Shown here: piece after piece, positions 15,308-22,741 of the stretch
Position numbering within the stretch: the first letter of the stretch is position 1
How the letters are laid out: the number at the start of each line of letters is the position of its first letter
NCBI GenBank assembly: GCA_026126345.1
Contig: JAHCJH010000012.1
Coordinates: 1 to 40,356, forward strand
DNA: 40,356 bases
Direction: 5' to 3'
DNA from: Phycisphaeraceae bacterium
GTDB taxonomy: Bacteria > Planctomycetota > Phycisphaerae > Phycisphaerales > UBA1924
Notes under the pieces: model-generated
The model's input: the letters and a program-made list of their open reading frames with translations, nothing else
What the model was told of the DNA's origin: nothing
The model's database searches: none
Program-made: the position numbers and the translations under genes

Positions 15308-16576
15308 TCACAGCTTCCGCAGCGCATCGACCAGGCGGTCGATCTGATCGTGCGAATGGGCGGCGGAGATCTGCACCCGCAGGCGGGCGTGCCCTTCGGG
15401 CACCACGGGGTAACCGAAGCCGATGACGAACACGCCCAGCTCCAGCAGCCGCTTGCTCATGGCGATGGCCTTGGCCGTGTCGTGCACGATGATCGGGCAG
15501 ATCGCCGTCGGCGACTCGACGACCGTGAACCCCGCCTCGCGGATGCGCCGGCGGGCGTACGCCGTGTTGTCGCGCAGGCGGGCCACCCGCTGCGGTTCGC
15601 GCACCAGCACCTCGATCGCCTTGGCCGCCGAGCAGGCCACCGTGACCGGCAGCGCGTTGGAAAAGAGCGTCGGACGCCCGCGCTGCACCAACAGTTCGAT
15701 CACCCGGCGCGGTCCGGCGACGTAGCCGCCGGCCGCCCCGCCCAGGGCCTTGCCCAGCGTTCCCGTGAACACGTCCACCCGCCCGTGCGGGCCCGGCTTG
15801 CCGTGCGGCGCGAACATGTGCTGGTGCTCGTGCGTGCCGCGCCCGGTGTGGCCCATGACGCCCGTTCCGTGCGAATCGTCCACCACCAGCACCGCACCGT
15901 ACTCGTCGCACAGGCGGCGCATCGCAGGCAGGTCCGCGATGTCGCCCTCCATGCTGAACACGCCGTCGGTCACCACCCAGGTAACCGGCCGCCCGGCGCC
16001 GGGCGCGGCGTGCGAGGCGTTCACCGCGTTCTGGCTCGCGGTGGTCTCCAGCTGGTGGCGCAGCGCCGACAGGTCGTTGTGCTTGTAGACCGTCTTGTTG
16101 ACGCCCTTCTTGATCACCGATGCCAGCCGCACCGCGTCGATGATCGACGCGTGGTTCAGCTCGTCGGAGATGATCGTGTCGCCCGGTTCGCAGAGCGTGG
16201 GAAAGACCGCTTCGTTGGCGTTCCAGCACGAGACGAACGTGTACGCCGCCTCGGCGCCGACCAGGTCGGCGATCGCCGCCTCCAGCGTCTCGTGCGGGCC
16301 GAAGGTGCCGCAGATGAACCGAACGCTGGCGGTGCCGGCCCCGTAGTCGCGCAGCGCCCTGACGCCCGCCTCGATCACTTCCGGGTGGTTGGCCAGGCCC
16401 AGGTAGTTGTTCGAGCAGAAGCACAGGCAGCGGCCGTAACCGCGCACCGTCACCTCCGCGTCCATGGGCCCTTCGAGCGTCTGCAGGTGCTTGTACTGGC
16501 CGCCGTGGCGCAGGGTGGCCAGCAGCGCATCGGCGCGCGCGTCGAAGGGATGAACCTGTGCCTGCGTCGCGGTCAT
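15308..16576 (-). CDS. kbl: Glycine C-acetyltransferase-like PLP enzyme (KBL type)
   Basis: A 422-aa alpha-oxoamine synthase. These join an acyl-CoA to an amino acid; the KBL type works on glycine and acetyl-CoA (2-amino-3-ketobutyrate) in threonine breakdown. Key features: NNYLGLANHPEVIEAG (residues 56-71), GAGTASVRFICGT (79-91), SDELNHASIIDAVRL (137-151), VVDDSHGTGV (231-240) with the cofactor Asp, and FTGTLGKALGG (270-280) with Lys276 as the PLP Schiff-base lysine. The SVRFICGT segment favours KBL over 8-amino-7-oxononanoate synthase. Compared with E. coli Kbl there is a short His-rich insert before the lysine (about 249-264). No threonine dehydrogenase gene is adjacent. Its ribosome binding site lies inside a hairpin at 16581-16603. 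Confidence 0.88.
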   Translation of the reverse strand: MTATQAQVHPFDARADALLATLRHGGQYKHLQTLEGPMDAEVTVRGYGRCLCFCSNNYLGLANHPEVIEAGVRALRDYGAGTASVRFICGTFGPHETLEAAIADLVGAEAAYTFVSCWNANEAVFPTLCEPGDTIISDELNHASIIDAVRLASVIKKGVNKTVYKHNDLSALRHQLETTASQNAVNASHAAPGAGRPVTWVVTDGVFSMEGDIADLPAMRRLCDEYGAVLVVDDSHGTGVMGHTGRGTHEHQHMFAPHGKPGPHGRVDVFTGTLGKALGGAAGGYVAGPRRVIELLVQRGRPTLFSNALPVTVACSAAKAIEVLVREPQRVARLRDNTAYARRRIREAGFTVVESPTAICPIIVHDTAKAIAMSKRLLELGVFVIGFGYPVVPEGHARLRVQISAAHSHDQIDRLVDALRKL

Positions 16577-16580
16577 GGCT

Positions 16581-16603
16581 CGTGCTCCTGTGCCGGGAGC
16601 ACG
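16581..16603 (-). promoter_or_regulatory. Hairpin covering the ribosome binding site of the kbl-type gene
   Basis: On the mRNA, CGTGCTCC (16603-16596), a seven-base loop and GGAGCACG (16588-16581) form a perfect 8-bp stem ending four bases before the ATG at 16576. The only Shine-Dalgarno (AGGAG) lies in the loop edge and 3' arm. It could restrain translation, or act as a terminator for the gene upstream, which stops at 16629; there is no T tract. Confidence 0.55.
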
Positions 16604-16628
16604 ATTCTAGTGGCCGCGGAACGCCGGT

Positions 16629-17387
16629 TCAGCGACGGCGGCGCGACAGGCCCAGGGCGCCCAGGCCGAGCACGGCGGCGGCGCCCGGCGCGGGGATCAC
16701 GTAGGTGATCGTCAGGCGCGGGCGGTTGTTGGCAACGCCGTTCTCGCGGGTGTCGAAGCGGCGGGACGTGCCGTTCTCCGACTCGCCGCCCCGCAGCATC
16801 CAGCCGAAGTTGCTCGACGGGTTGTCGAGCCACGCCTGCACGTCGGCGATCATGCCCGCGCTCGACCACGAGTAGAAGCCCAAGCCGCCGACGTTGGTCG
16901 TGGCCGATGCGGTCGGAGCGAAGTCGCCGCCCGGGTTCGTCCAAGCGATGCTGGCGCCGGGGTTGGCGAAGTTGTAGAAGCGGTAGAACCACGTGGCGTC
17001 GCCGTCGGCCGCTTCGGCCCCGAGCCCGCCGCCGCCGAACGTCGCGTTGGAGGCTCCCTCGCCCCACGACGCCAGCACGCGGTGCAGCGAGAACTGTGTG
17101 CTGGCCGGGTGCGACGTCCTTGACATGTTCAGCCGCAGCGTCACGCCGGTGATGGTCGAGCCGGCGGGAATGCTCGACAGATCGAACGACATCAGCGCGC
17201 GGTAGATCGATCCGTTGTTCGGAACCCCGACGAACATGCCCGTGCCCGAGCCGTTGGACAGCGCCACGTCGAAGTTCTGGTACAGCGTGTTGTCGCGGTT
17301 CGTCGTCAGCTGGACCGACTGTCCGCACGCCGACGAAACAACCACGCACGCGGCCGCCACGGCCGCCACGGTTCCGTTCAGGCTCAT
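16629..17387 (-). CDS. DNRLRE-domain surface protein with PEP-CTERM-like anchor
   Basis: A 252-aa exported protein. The ATG at 17387 has AAGGAG about ten bases upstream, and a TAAAGT -10-like box lies at 17434-17439. A signal peptide covers residues 1-23 (ending SACGQ; the Cys is at 21). Residues about 25-225 match the DNRLRE-type beta-sandwich: DNTLYQ, RALMSFDLSSIPAGSTITGVTLRLN, LHRVLASWGEG, then ...NNRPRLTITYVIPAPG. Domains of this kind appear in secreted polysaccharide-active and surface proteins. The C-terminus is PAPG, a hydrophobic helix and RRRR, the PEP-CTERM pattern with PAPG in place of PEP. I infer surface display; no catalytic residues are evident. Confidence 0.85.
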   Translation of the reverse strand: MSLNGTVAAVAAACVVVSSACGQSVQLTTNRDNTLYQNFDVALSNGSGTGMFVGVPNNGSIYRALMSFDLSSIPAGSTITGVTLRLNMSRTSHPASTQFSLHRVLASWGEGASNATFGGGGLGAEAADGDATWFYRFYNFANPGASIAWTNPGGDFAPTASATTNVGGLGFYSWSSAGMIADVQAWLDNPSSNFGWMLRGGESENGTSRRFDTRENGVANNRPRLTITYVIPAPGAAAVLGLGALGLSRRRR

Positions 17388-17624
17388 TCTGCGATCTCCT
17401 TCCGCTCCCGGATTGGACACGACACGACGCCGAACTTTACGACCGGGCCTCCCGCCCGGCCAGTGAAATCCCTTACGAACCGGCTGGAATCGGGGATGCG
17501 ACGGCGTGCGAAATCGAACCCGCGGGCGGCGACGAACGTCCGTATACCCTCGCTCTGGGAATCTGGGCAAGGCCCGTCGGCCGACAGCGCCCCGCGTCCG
17601 CACTTTCAGCAAGGAACCTCTCGC

Positions 17625-18239
17625 ATGCGTACCTGCCCCCTCTGTGTCGGTGTCGCTTCCGTCGCCCTGAGCGCCGGCGCCGCCGGTTGGCTGCTCACCG
17701 CCGGCCCCGCGCCCGCCGCCGTCGCGCCCGCCGTGGCCGACGCGTTCGCCATCGATCCGGTGCACTCCGGCGTGGTCTATTCGATCAAGCACATGGGCGC
17801 CGCCAACTTCCGCGGCATGTTCCACAGCCCCACCGGCACGTTCGCCTTCGACCCCGCCAAGCCCGAGGCCGCCAGCCTCGATGTCACCATCAAGCTCGAC
17901 ACGCTGGTCTCCAACGACGCCAAGCGCGACCAGCATCTCAAGAGTGCCGACTTCTTCTCCGCCAAGGAGTTCCCCACCATCACCTTCAAGAGCACCTCCG
18001 CCAAGGCCTCCGGAGACAAGACGGCCGAAGTCGCGGGCGACCTGACGCTCCGCGGCGTCACCAAGCCCGTCACCGCCCGCGTGACGCACACCGGCACCGG
18101 CGAGGGACGCGGCGGCAAGAAGCTCGCCGGCGTTGAGGCCACGTTCACCATCAAGCGCTCGGACTTCGGCATGACCTATATGGTCGGCCCGCTGGGCGAC
18201 GAGGTCACCCTCACGGTCTTCCTGGAAGGCGCGAAGTAG
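17625..18239 (+). CDS. YceI family protein (polyisoprenoid-binding-like), exported
   Basis: A 204-aa lipocalin-like periplasmic protein. The ATG at 17625 has AAGGAA ten bases upstream, and a TACCCT -10 box at 17545-17550 would give a leader of about 70 bases. A signal peptide or anchor covers residues 1-36 (an Ala-rich hydrophobic stretch ending AVADA). The YceI fold starts at FAIDPVHSGVVYSIKHMG and continues with LDVTIKLDTLVSNDAKRDQHLKSADFF, FPTITFKST, GDLTLRGVTKPV and FGMTYMVGPLGDEVTL, all classic YceI positions. Known members bind isoprenoid quinones or amphiphiles; the ligand here is unknown. A strong hairpin follows the stop codon. Confidence 0.93.
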   Translation: MRTCPLCVGVASVALSAGAAGWLLTAGPAPAAVAPAVADAFAIDPVHSGVVYSIKHMGAANFRGMFHSPTGTFAFDPAKPEAASLDVTIKLDTLVSNDAKRDQHLKSADFFSAKEFPTITFKSTSAKASGDKTAEVAGDLTLRGVTKPVTARVTHTGTGEGRGGKKLAGVEATFTIKRSDFGMTYMVGPLGDEVTLTVFLEGAK

Positions 18240-18263
18240 CCGACACGGCGACGCAGAAGCTGG

Positions 18264-18297
18264 TCGCGGCGCGCCGTAGAAGTGCGGCGCGCCGCGA
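18264..18297 (+). terminator. Long perfect hairpin after the YceI gene
   Basis: TCGCGGCGCGCCG (18264-18276) and CGGCGCGCCGCGA (18285-18297) pair over 13 bp with no mismatch around an eight-base loop. It starts 24 bases after the stop codon. No T tract follows, so it may act as a hairpin-only terminator or protect the mRNA 3' end. Confidence 0.6.
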
Positions 18298-18332
18298 TCG
18301 TTGATCCGCACGCGCCGGCACGGAGCGCAACC

Positions 18333-19232
18333 ATGGACGCTCAGTTCCAGATCCGCGTCGCGGTGTTCGCCGTGGCGCTCCCCGCCGCGGTCTCGCTGCT
18401 GGCGCTCGCGCCCGCGTGGCTGCGCCGGTCGCGCACGGAGGACCCGCGGGGCCTCGCCGACGCCTCGCCACCGCCGTACGTCGCCGCCGCGCTGCCGCTG
18501 GCGGTCGCCATCGGTTGGCCGCTGGCCGGCGAAGGCTGGCGCTGGCCGGTGGTCTCTGGCGGGCAGTGGGCGCCGTGGGCGCTGGCAGCCCTGGCGCTCT
18601 CTGCGCTGGCGCTCGGTGGCGCGCTGGAGCGAGCCCGCTGGTCCGTGATGTTCGCCGGCGTGGTTGGGTCCGGGATCCTGGCCTGGCTCGTGGCCCGCAA
18701 CGCTCTGGCCTCGGCGCCGACCGTCGCGGCGATCGGCACGGTCGCGGCCCTGGCCGCCGTCGGCGGCGCGATGACCGCCGCGGCGTCCGCGCTCGGCCGT
18801 CAGCCGGGCGCCGGCCCCCCATTGCTGCTGATTCTCTGCTGCATCTGCTCCGCCGCCGTCTGGGGATTGACCGGGCACATCCAGCCCATCGTCGCGGCCA
18901 TCGCAGTTTCAGCTGCGGCGGGCGGCGCCGTGATCGTGGCGTGGTTCCGGCCGGCGCTGCGGCTGGGCGGCGCGGGGGCCGGGGCGCTGGGGGCGATGCT
19001 GGGCCTGTTCGCGTCGCTCACGTGCACGCTCGGCGACACGCCACTGGCCGCCAACGCGTTGCTGGCGGCAGGCATGATCGCCGCGCCGCTCTCGGGCCTG
19101 ACGCCGCCGGGCGCTCGGCCGGGGTGGGTCGGTCTGTTGTGCCGTGCCGCGATGGTCCTTGCGCCCGGCGCAGCGGCCGTCGCGTTGGCGCTGGCCAGCC
19201 AGCCGCCACAAGTCGAAGGCTACCCGTACTGA
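18333..19232 (+). CDS. Polytopic membrane protein of unknown function
   Basis: A 299-aa protein made almost entirely of hydrophobic helices, about nine or ten by eye (for example residues 9-30, 47-65, 78-97, 103-121, 125-150, 163-180 and 185-207), separated by short loops. Arg residues sit mainly in the first loop (RRSRTEDPR) and between later helices. The ATG at 18333 is chosen because CGGAGCG precedes it and a membrane helix follows directly. I recognise no family motif. It sits between the YceI gene and a convergent type II NADH dehydrogenase, seven bases apart. Its composition (Ala/Leu/Gly) matches the local GC bias. Confidence 0.65.
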   Translation: MDAQFQIRVAVFAVALPAAVSLLALAPAWLRRSRTEDPRGLADASPPPYVAAALPLAVAIGWPLAGEGWRWPVVSGGQWAPWALAALALSALALGGALERARWSVMFAGVVGSGILAWLVARNALASAPTVAAIGTVAALAAVGGAMTAAASALGRQPGAGPPLLLILCCICSAAVWGLTGHIQPIVAAIAVSAAAGGAVIVAWFRPALRLGGAGAGALGAMLGLFASLTCTLGDTPLAANALLAAGMIAAPLSGLTPPGARPGWVGLLCRAAMVLAPGAAAVALALASQPPQVEGYPY

Positions 19233-19238
19233 TCCGTC

Positions 19239-20615
19239 TCACGTACCGCCGAGCCCGGTGGTTCCGGCGGGCGGCGGTCCGGCACCGCGGTCCGCCGAAG
19301 GCTCGGCCTGACGCGCGTGCCGGAGCGGAACGGTCGAATCGCCGGTGATCAGCCTGGCGCCGCGCTCGAAGAACAGGTACGACCACATCCAGTCGATCAT
19401 CACCAGGATGCGGCTGCGGAACCCGATGAGATAGGTGATGTGCACCAGGGCCCAGAGCGCCCAGGCGACGAACCCCTTGAGGTGCCAACCGATACCCCAG
19501 CCGATCACGCCGACGGCGCGAGCACGGCCGATGGTCGCCAATTCGCCCTTGTTGGTGTAGCGAAACGCCGGACGCGGCGCGCCGGGCCCCCGCCGGATCT
19601 CGTCGCGGATGATCCGCCCGGCGTGCCGGCCCATCTGCATGGCCGCCGGGCACACGCCCGGAACCTGCCGGGCGGACCGGGCGTCGCTGATCGACGCGGC
19701 GTCGCCGATCACGAAGACCTCGGGCCGGCCGGGCACGGACAGATCCGGGTTCACCAGCACCCGCCCGGCGCGGTCGAGGGGCGCACCGAGCGATGCGCAC
19801 AGCGGCAACCCGCGCACGCCCGCGGCCCACAGGATGTTGCCGGCCTCCAGCCGCACGGGCGGCGCCCCGGCGGGCGTGTACTCGACGCCCGACGCGTCGA
19901 TCGCCGTGACCTTGGCGCCGGTGATCACCGTAACCCCCAGCCGCTCCAGGTCGCGCCGAGCCCGCGCCGAAAGGTCCGGCGGGAACGAGCCCAGCACCCG
20001 GTCGCCGTGCTCCACCAGCACCACGCGCGCCGACGAGGTGTCGATCCGCCGGAAGTCGCGCACGAGGCCGCGCCGGGCGATCTCGGCCACCGCCCCGGCC
20101 ATCTCGACACCCGTCGGGCCGGCGCCCACGACGACGAACGTCAGCACCGCGCGCCGGGCCGGCTCGTCGGCCTCACGCTCGGCGGCCTCGAACGCCAGCA
20201 GGAACCGCCGTCGGATCTCCGTCGCGTCCTCGATGGTCTTGAGCCCCGGGGCCCGCGCCGCCCAGTCATCCCGCCCGAAGTACGAGTGCGTCACGCCCGG
20301 CGCCAGCACGAGGTAGTCGTACGGCACCCGGCCGTCGCGCAGGTGAAGCACCCGTCGCTCGGCGTCCACCGACTCGGCCTCGGCCAGCAGCACCTCCACG
20401 TTGCGCTGGCGCGACAGCACCTTGCGGATCGGCGCCGCGATCTGCGCCGGGCTCAGCGACGCCGTCGCCACCTGGTAGAGCAGGGGCTGGAACAGGTGAT
20501 GGTTCCGCCGGTCCACCACCACCACGTCGCACGCCGCCCGACGCAGCGCCCGCGCCGCGTGCAGCCCGCCGAACCCGCCGCCCACGATCACCACCCGCGG
20601 CCTGGTTCCGGTCAT
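19239..20615 (-). CDS. ndh: Type II NADH dehydrogenase (NDH-2), FAD-dependent
   Basis: A 458-aa single-subunit enzyme passing electrons from NADH to quinone without pumping protons. The ATG at 20615 has GGGAGG upstream. The FAD-binding VVIVGGGFGGLHAARAL lies at residues 8-24, followed by the signature FQPLLYQVATASLSP. The NADH-binding site is TFVVVGAGPTGVEMAGAVAE (about 158-177), and VFVIGDAA is the second FAD motif. The C-terminal hydrophobic stretch (about 385-435, WHLKGFVAWALWALVHITYL then FFERGARLI) is the membrane-anchoring part found in this family. It offers an alternative entry to the quinone pool beside complex I, whose nuoE subunit is at 4975. Divergent from the gene at 20714. Confidence 0.93.
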   Translation of the reverse strand: MTGTRPRVVIVGGGFGGLHAARALRRAACDVVVVDRRNHHLFQPLLYQVATASLSPAQIAAPIRKVLSRQRNVEVLLAEAESVDAERRVLHLRDGRVPYDYLVLAPGVTHSYFGRDDWAARAPGLKTIEDATEIRRRFLLAFEAAEREADEPARRAVLTFVVVGAGPTGVEMAGAVAEIARRGLVRDFRRIDTSSARVVLVEHGDRVLGSFPPDLSARARRDLERLGVTVITGAKVTAIDASGVEYTPAGAPPVRLEAGNILWAAGVRGLPLCASLGAPLDRAGRVLVNPDLSVPGRPEVFVIGDAASISDARSARQVPGVCPAAMQMGRHAGRIIRDEIRRGPGAPRPAFRYTNKGELATIGRARAVGVIGWGIGWHLKGFVAWALWALVHITYLIGFRSRILVMIDWMWSYLFFERGARLITGDSTVPLRHARQAEPSADRGAGPPPAGTTGLGGT

Positions 20616-20713
20616 GCGGCCTCCCGAGCGCCGAACGCTAGCCCCGCCGCCGAACCCTGTGCAGCGGGCCCGGCGAACGTCCGAATACACTTGCAACCAC
20701 GGAGCACCGGCAC

Positions 20714-21544
20714 ATGACCGATCAACTCACTTCGACCCTCAACCGCGGTTGGCTGATCAAGATGGTCGTCGTGCTGGCGGTGTTCCTTGCGTTCGGGGTG
20801 TGGGGCCTGTACGACGCGACCGTCCTCTACCCCTCGCGCGGGCGGGCCGACGCGTCGTACAAACAAAAACGCTACCTCGAGCTGGCCCAGGCGTCCGGCC
20901 GGCTGTTCGAGTCGGGCTTCGTCGAACCGCAGCAGGCGCTCGAGACACTCGAAGCGCGCCAGGCCGATCTCGCCAAGGCCCACGCCAAGGCCGTGGCGAT
21001 CGAGGGCTCCGGCGGCAACAAGGGCGAGCTGGTCGCTCTGGCGCCCCAGTTGCTCGACCACGCCGCGCTGCAGTGGCTCGCCGCCGAGTCGCTCGTCGGC
21101 GGCCTCAACGCGTCGAACACCAAGCCCGCCGACCCTGCCAAGCGGCTCTCGGAGCTGCAGGAACTCTGGAAGACCACCCCGCCGCCCAAGTCGCTCGAGA
21201 AGTACGACATCCCCCTGCAATGGGCCTTCACGGTCATCGGCTTCGGCGGCGCGGCGTGGATGCTCCTGATCGTCACCCGGGCCGCGTCGACCAAGTTCCG
21301 CTTCGAGCCGGCATCGCAGACCCTCACGCTCCCCGGCGGGCGCACCATCGCCCCGGCAGACGTGCGCGAGTTCGACAAGCGCAAGTGGGACAAGTTCTTC
21401 CTCACGCTCAACCTTCACGACGGCTCTTCGCACAAGCTCGACCTGCTGCGCAACGTCGGCCTGGAGGAGTGGTGCCTGGCCATGGAAAAGACCGCATTCC
21501 CCGAGCAGGCCCCGGCCCCCGAACAGGCCAAGGCAGAAGCCTGA
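20714..21544 (+). CDS. Two-helix membrane protein, unknown
   Basis: A 276-aa protein with one membrane helix near the N-terminus (about residues 14-34) and a second at about 168-188. Between them lies a helical, probably extracytoplasmic region (45-160) with a coiled-coil-like Leu/Ala pattern. After the second helix is a short beta-rich cytoplasmic tail (about 190-255: FRFEPASQTLTLPGGRTI, then LTLNLHDGSSHKLDLL) that reads like a PH-type half-domain. The ATG at 20714 has GGAG ten bases upstream and a TACACT -10 box at 20686-20691. It starts a close run of five genes ending at 24629. I do not recognise the family. Confidence 0.7.
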   Translation: MTDQLTSTLNRGWLIKMVVVLAVFLAFGVWGLYDATVLYPSRGRADASYKQKRYLELAQASGRLFESGFVEPQQALETLEARQADLAKAHAKAVAIEGSGGNKGELVALAPQLLDHAALQWLAAESLVGGLNASNTKPADPAKRLSELQELWKTTPPPKSLEKYDIPLQWAFTVIGFGGAAWMLLIVTRAASTKFRFEPASQTLTLPGGRTIAPADVREFDKRKWDKFFLTLNLHDGSSHKLDLLRNVGLEEWCLAMEKTAFPEQAPAPEQAKAEA

Positions 21545-21572
21545 CCCGTCGGCCCCGACCGGAACCACGAGC

Positions 21573-22079
21573 GTGAGCATCATCGCCGCGATCCTCGTTT
21601 GCTGCGCCGCGGCCGTTGGCGTGCTGCTGACCGCCCTCACCCTGCCGGGGGCCTGGTTCGTGCTTGCGGTCGCGGCGGCGTGCCAGTGGTGGCGGGGCGA
21701 CCTCCTGTCCGGCTGGACGCTCGGGACGGCCCTGGCGCTGGCCGCGGCGGGCGAAGTTCTTGAGATCGTGCTTTCGGCGCGCGGGGCTCGGCGCGCCGGG
21801 GCCAGCAGGGCCGGCGCCTGGGGCGCCGTTGGCGGCGCGTTCGTCGGCGCGATCGCCGGAGCACCGCTGGTCTTCCCCCTGGGCTCCATCGCGGGGGGAA
21901 TCGCCGGCGCGGCGGCCGGAGCACTGCTGGCCGAGCTGGCCATCGCTCGACGGGGCGTCGCCCCGGCGGCTCGCTCGGCCGGCGGAGCCGCCAAGGGCAG
22001 ATTGACGGCGACGCTGGTCAAGCTTGCCGCGACCATCGCCGTCGGGCTGTTGCTGTCGATCGCGGCGTTTGTACCCTGA
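21573..22079 (+). CDS. DUF456 family membrane protein
   Basis: A 168-aa protein with the DUF456 layout: hydrophobic helices at about residues 3-37 with a central LPGAWFVL turn, a helix around 48-66, then the small-residue region SARGARRAGASRAGAWGAVGG and GSIAGGIAGAAAGALLAE, where Gly-rich helices pack, and a last helix (149-167). The GTG start at 21573 lies 28 bases after the previous stop with no strong ribosome binding site, so translation may be coupled. The molecular role of DUF456 is unknown to me. The match rests on the LPG turn and the Gly/Ala zipper pattern. Confidence 0.75.
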   Translation: MSIIAAILVCCAAAVGVLLTALTLPGAWFVLAVAAACQWWRGDLLSGWTLGTALALAAAGEVLEIVLSARGARRAGASRAGAWGAVGGAFVGAIAGAPLVFPLGSIAGGIAGAAAGALLAELAIARRGVAPAARSAGGAAKGRLTATLVKLAATIAVGLLLSIAAFVP

Positions 22080-22152
22080 CCGGGTTCAACGCTGATCGCG
22101 TTCCACCCCAACCGACCACACCGATGGTTCGTATGGACCGATCGAGAGAAGG

Positions 22153-22737
22153 GTGGCAGCGAAATTCCCCAACCTGCCGTTCGGCCCCATGGCGGTTCGC
22201 CACGTCCTGCGGATCGACGCGCCGGACGATGAGCGCCTGATCGGTTGGCGCGCGGTCCAGGTGCCCTCCACGTTCAGCCGGGCGCTGTTCAGGGCGGCAT
22301 TGGCCATGATGCCGGGCGTTGGCCCGGCGGCGCTCACGCTCACCGGCGATCGCGACGCCTCGTGGCGGCTGCTGGTCATCACCGACCGCCGGCTGCTGCT
22401 GCTGCGCCCCTCGCCCGAAGCGCCCGGTGCCGCGGTCGATTCCGCGACCGGCCTCGGCCGCCTGCGGGCAACCTGTCCGGCCGAAGGCCGCTACGACCTG
22501 GACCTGGGCGGCCCGACGCCCGTCACCGTGCTGTTCGTCGGCCGTCACACCCGGGGCGGACGCCGCCTCGCCGACGCCCTGACGGCCCTGTGCGGCGACC
22601 ATGCCCCCTCGCAGCCCGAGCCGGCGCCCGAACGCGTCCAGCGCTCGCTGACGCGGGCGGTGGCGGGGACAACCGCCGCGCTCGCGCGATCTTCGTATGG
22701 TGAACTTCTCGGACGTTGGCCGATCGACCGACAGTAG
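22153..22737 (+). CDS. PH-like domain protein, unknown
   Basis: A 194-aa soluble protein. Residues about 20-145 resemble a bacterial PH-like domain: a conserved SWRLLVITDRRLLLLRP strand pair at about 72-88 is typical of proteins with such domains. A later strand PVTVLFVG and a final amphipathic helix (RGGRRLADALTALCG) complete it. The C-terminal 50 residues are Pro/Glu then Arg/Ala-rich. The GTG start at 22153 (MAAKFPNLPF) follows GAGAGAAG immediately; an ATG 13 codons in is possible. It ends only four bases before the likely start of the PIN-PhoH gene, so the two are probably co-translated. Confidence 0.65.
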   Translation: MAAKFPNLPFGPMAVRHVLRIDAPDDERLIGWRAVQVPSTFSRALFRAALAMMPGVGPAALTLTGDRDASWRLLVITDRRLLLLRPSPEAPGAAVDSATGLGRLRATCPAEGRYDLDLGGPTPVTVLFVGRHTRGGRRLADALTALCGDHAPSQPEPAPERVQRSLTRAVAGTTAALARSSYGELLGRWPIDRQ

Positions 22738-22741
22738 TGAG

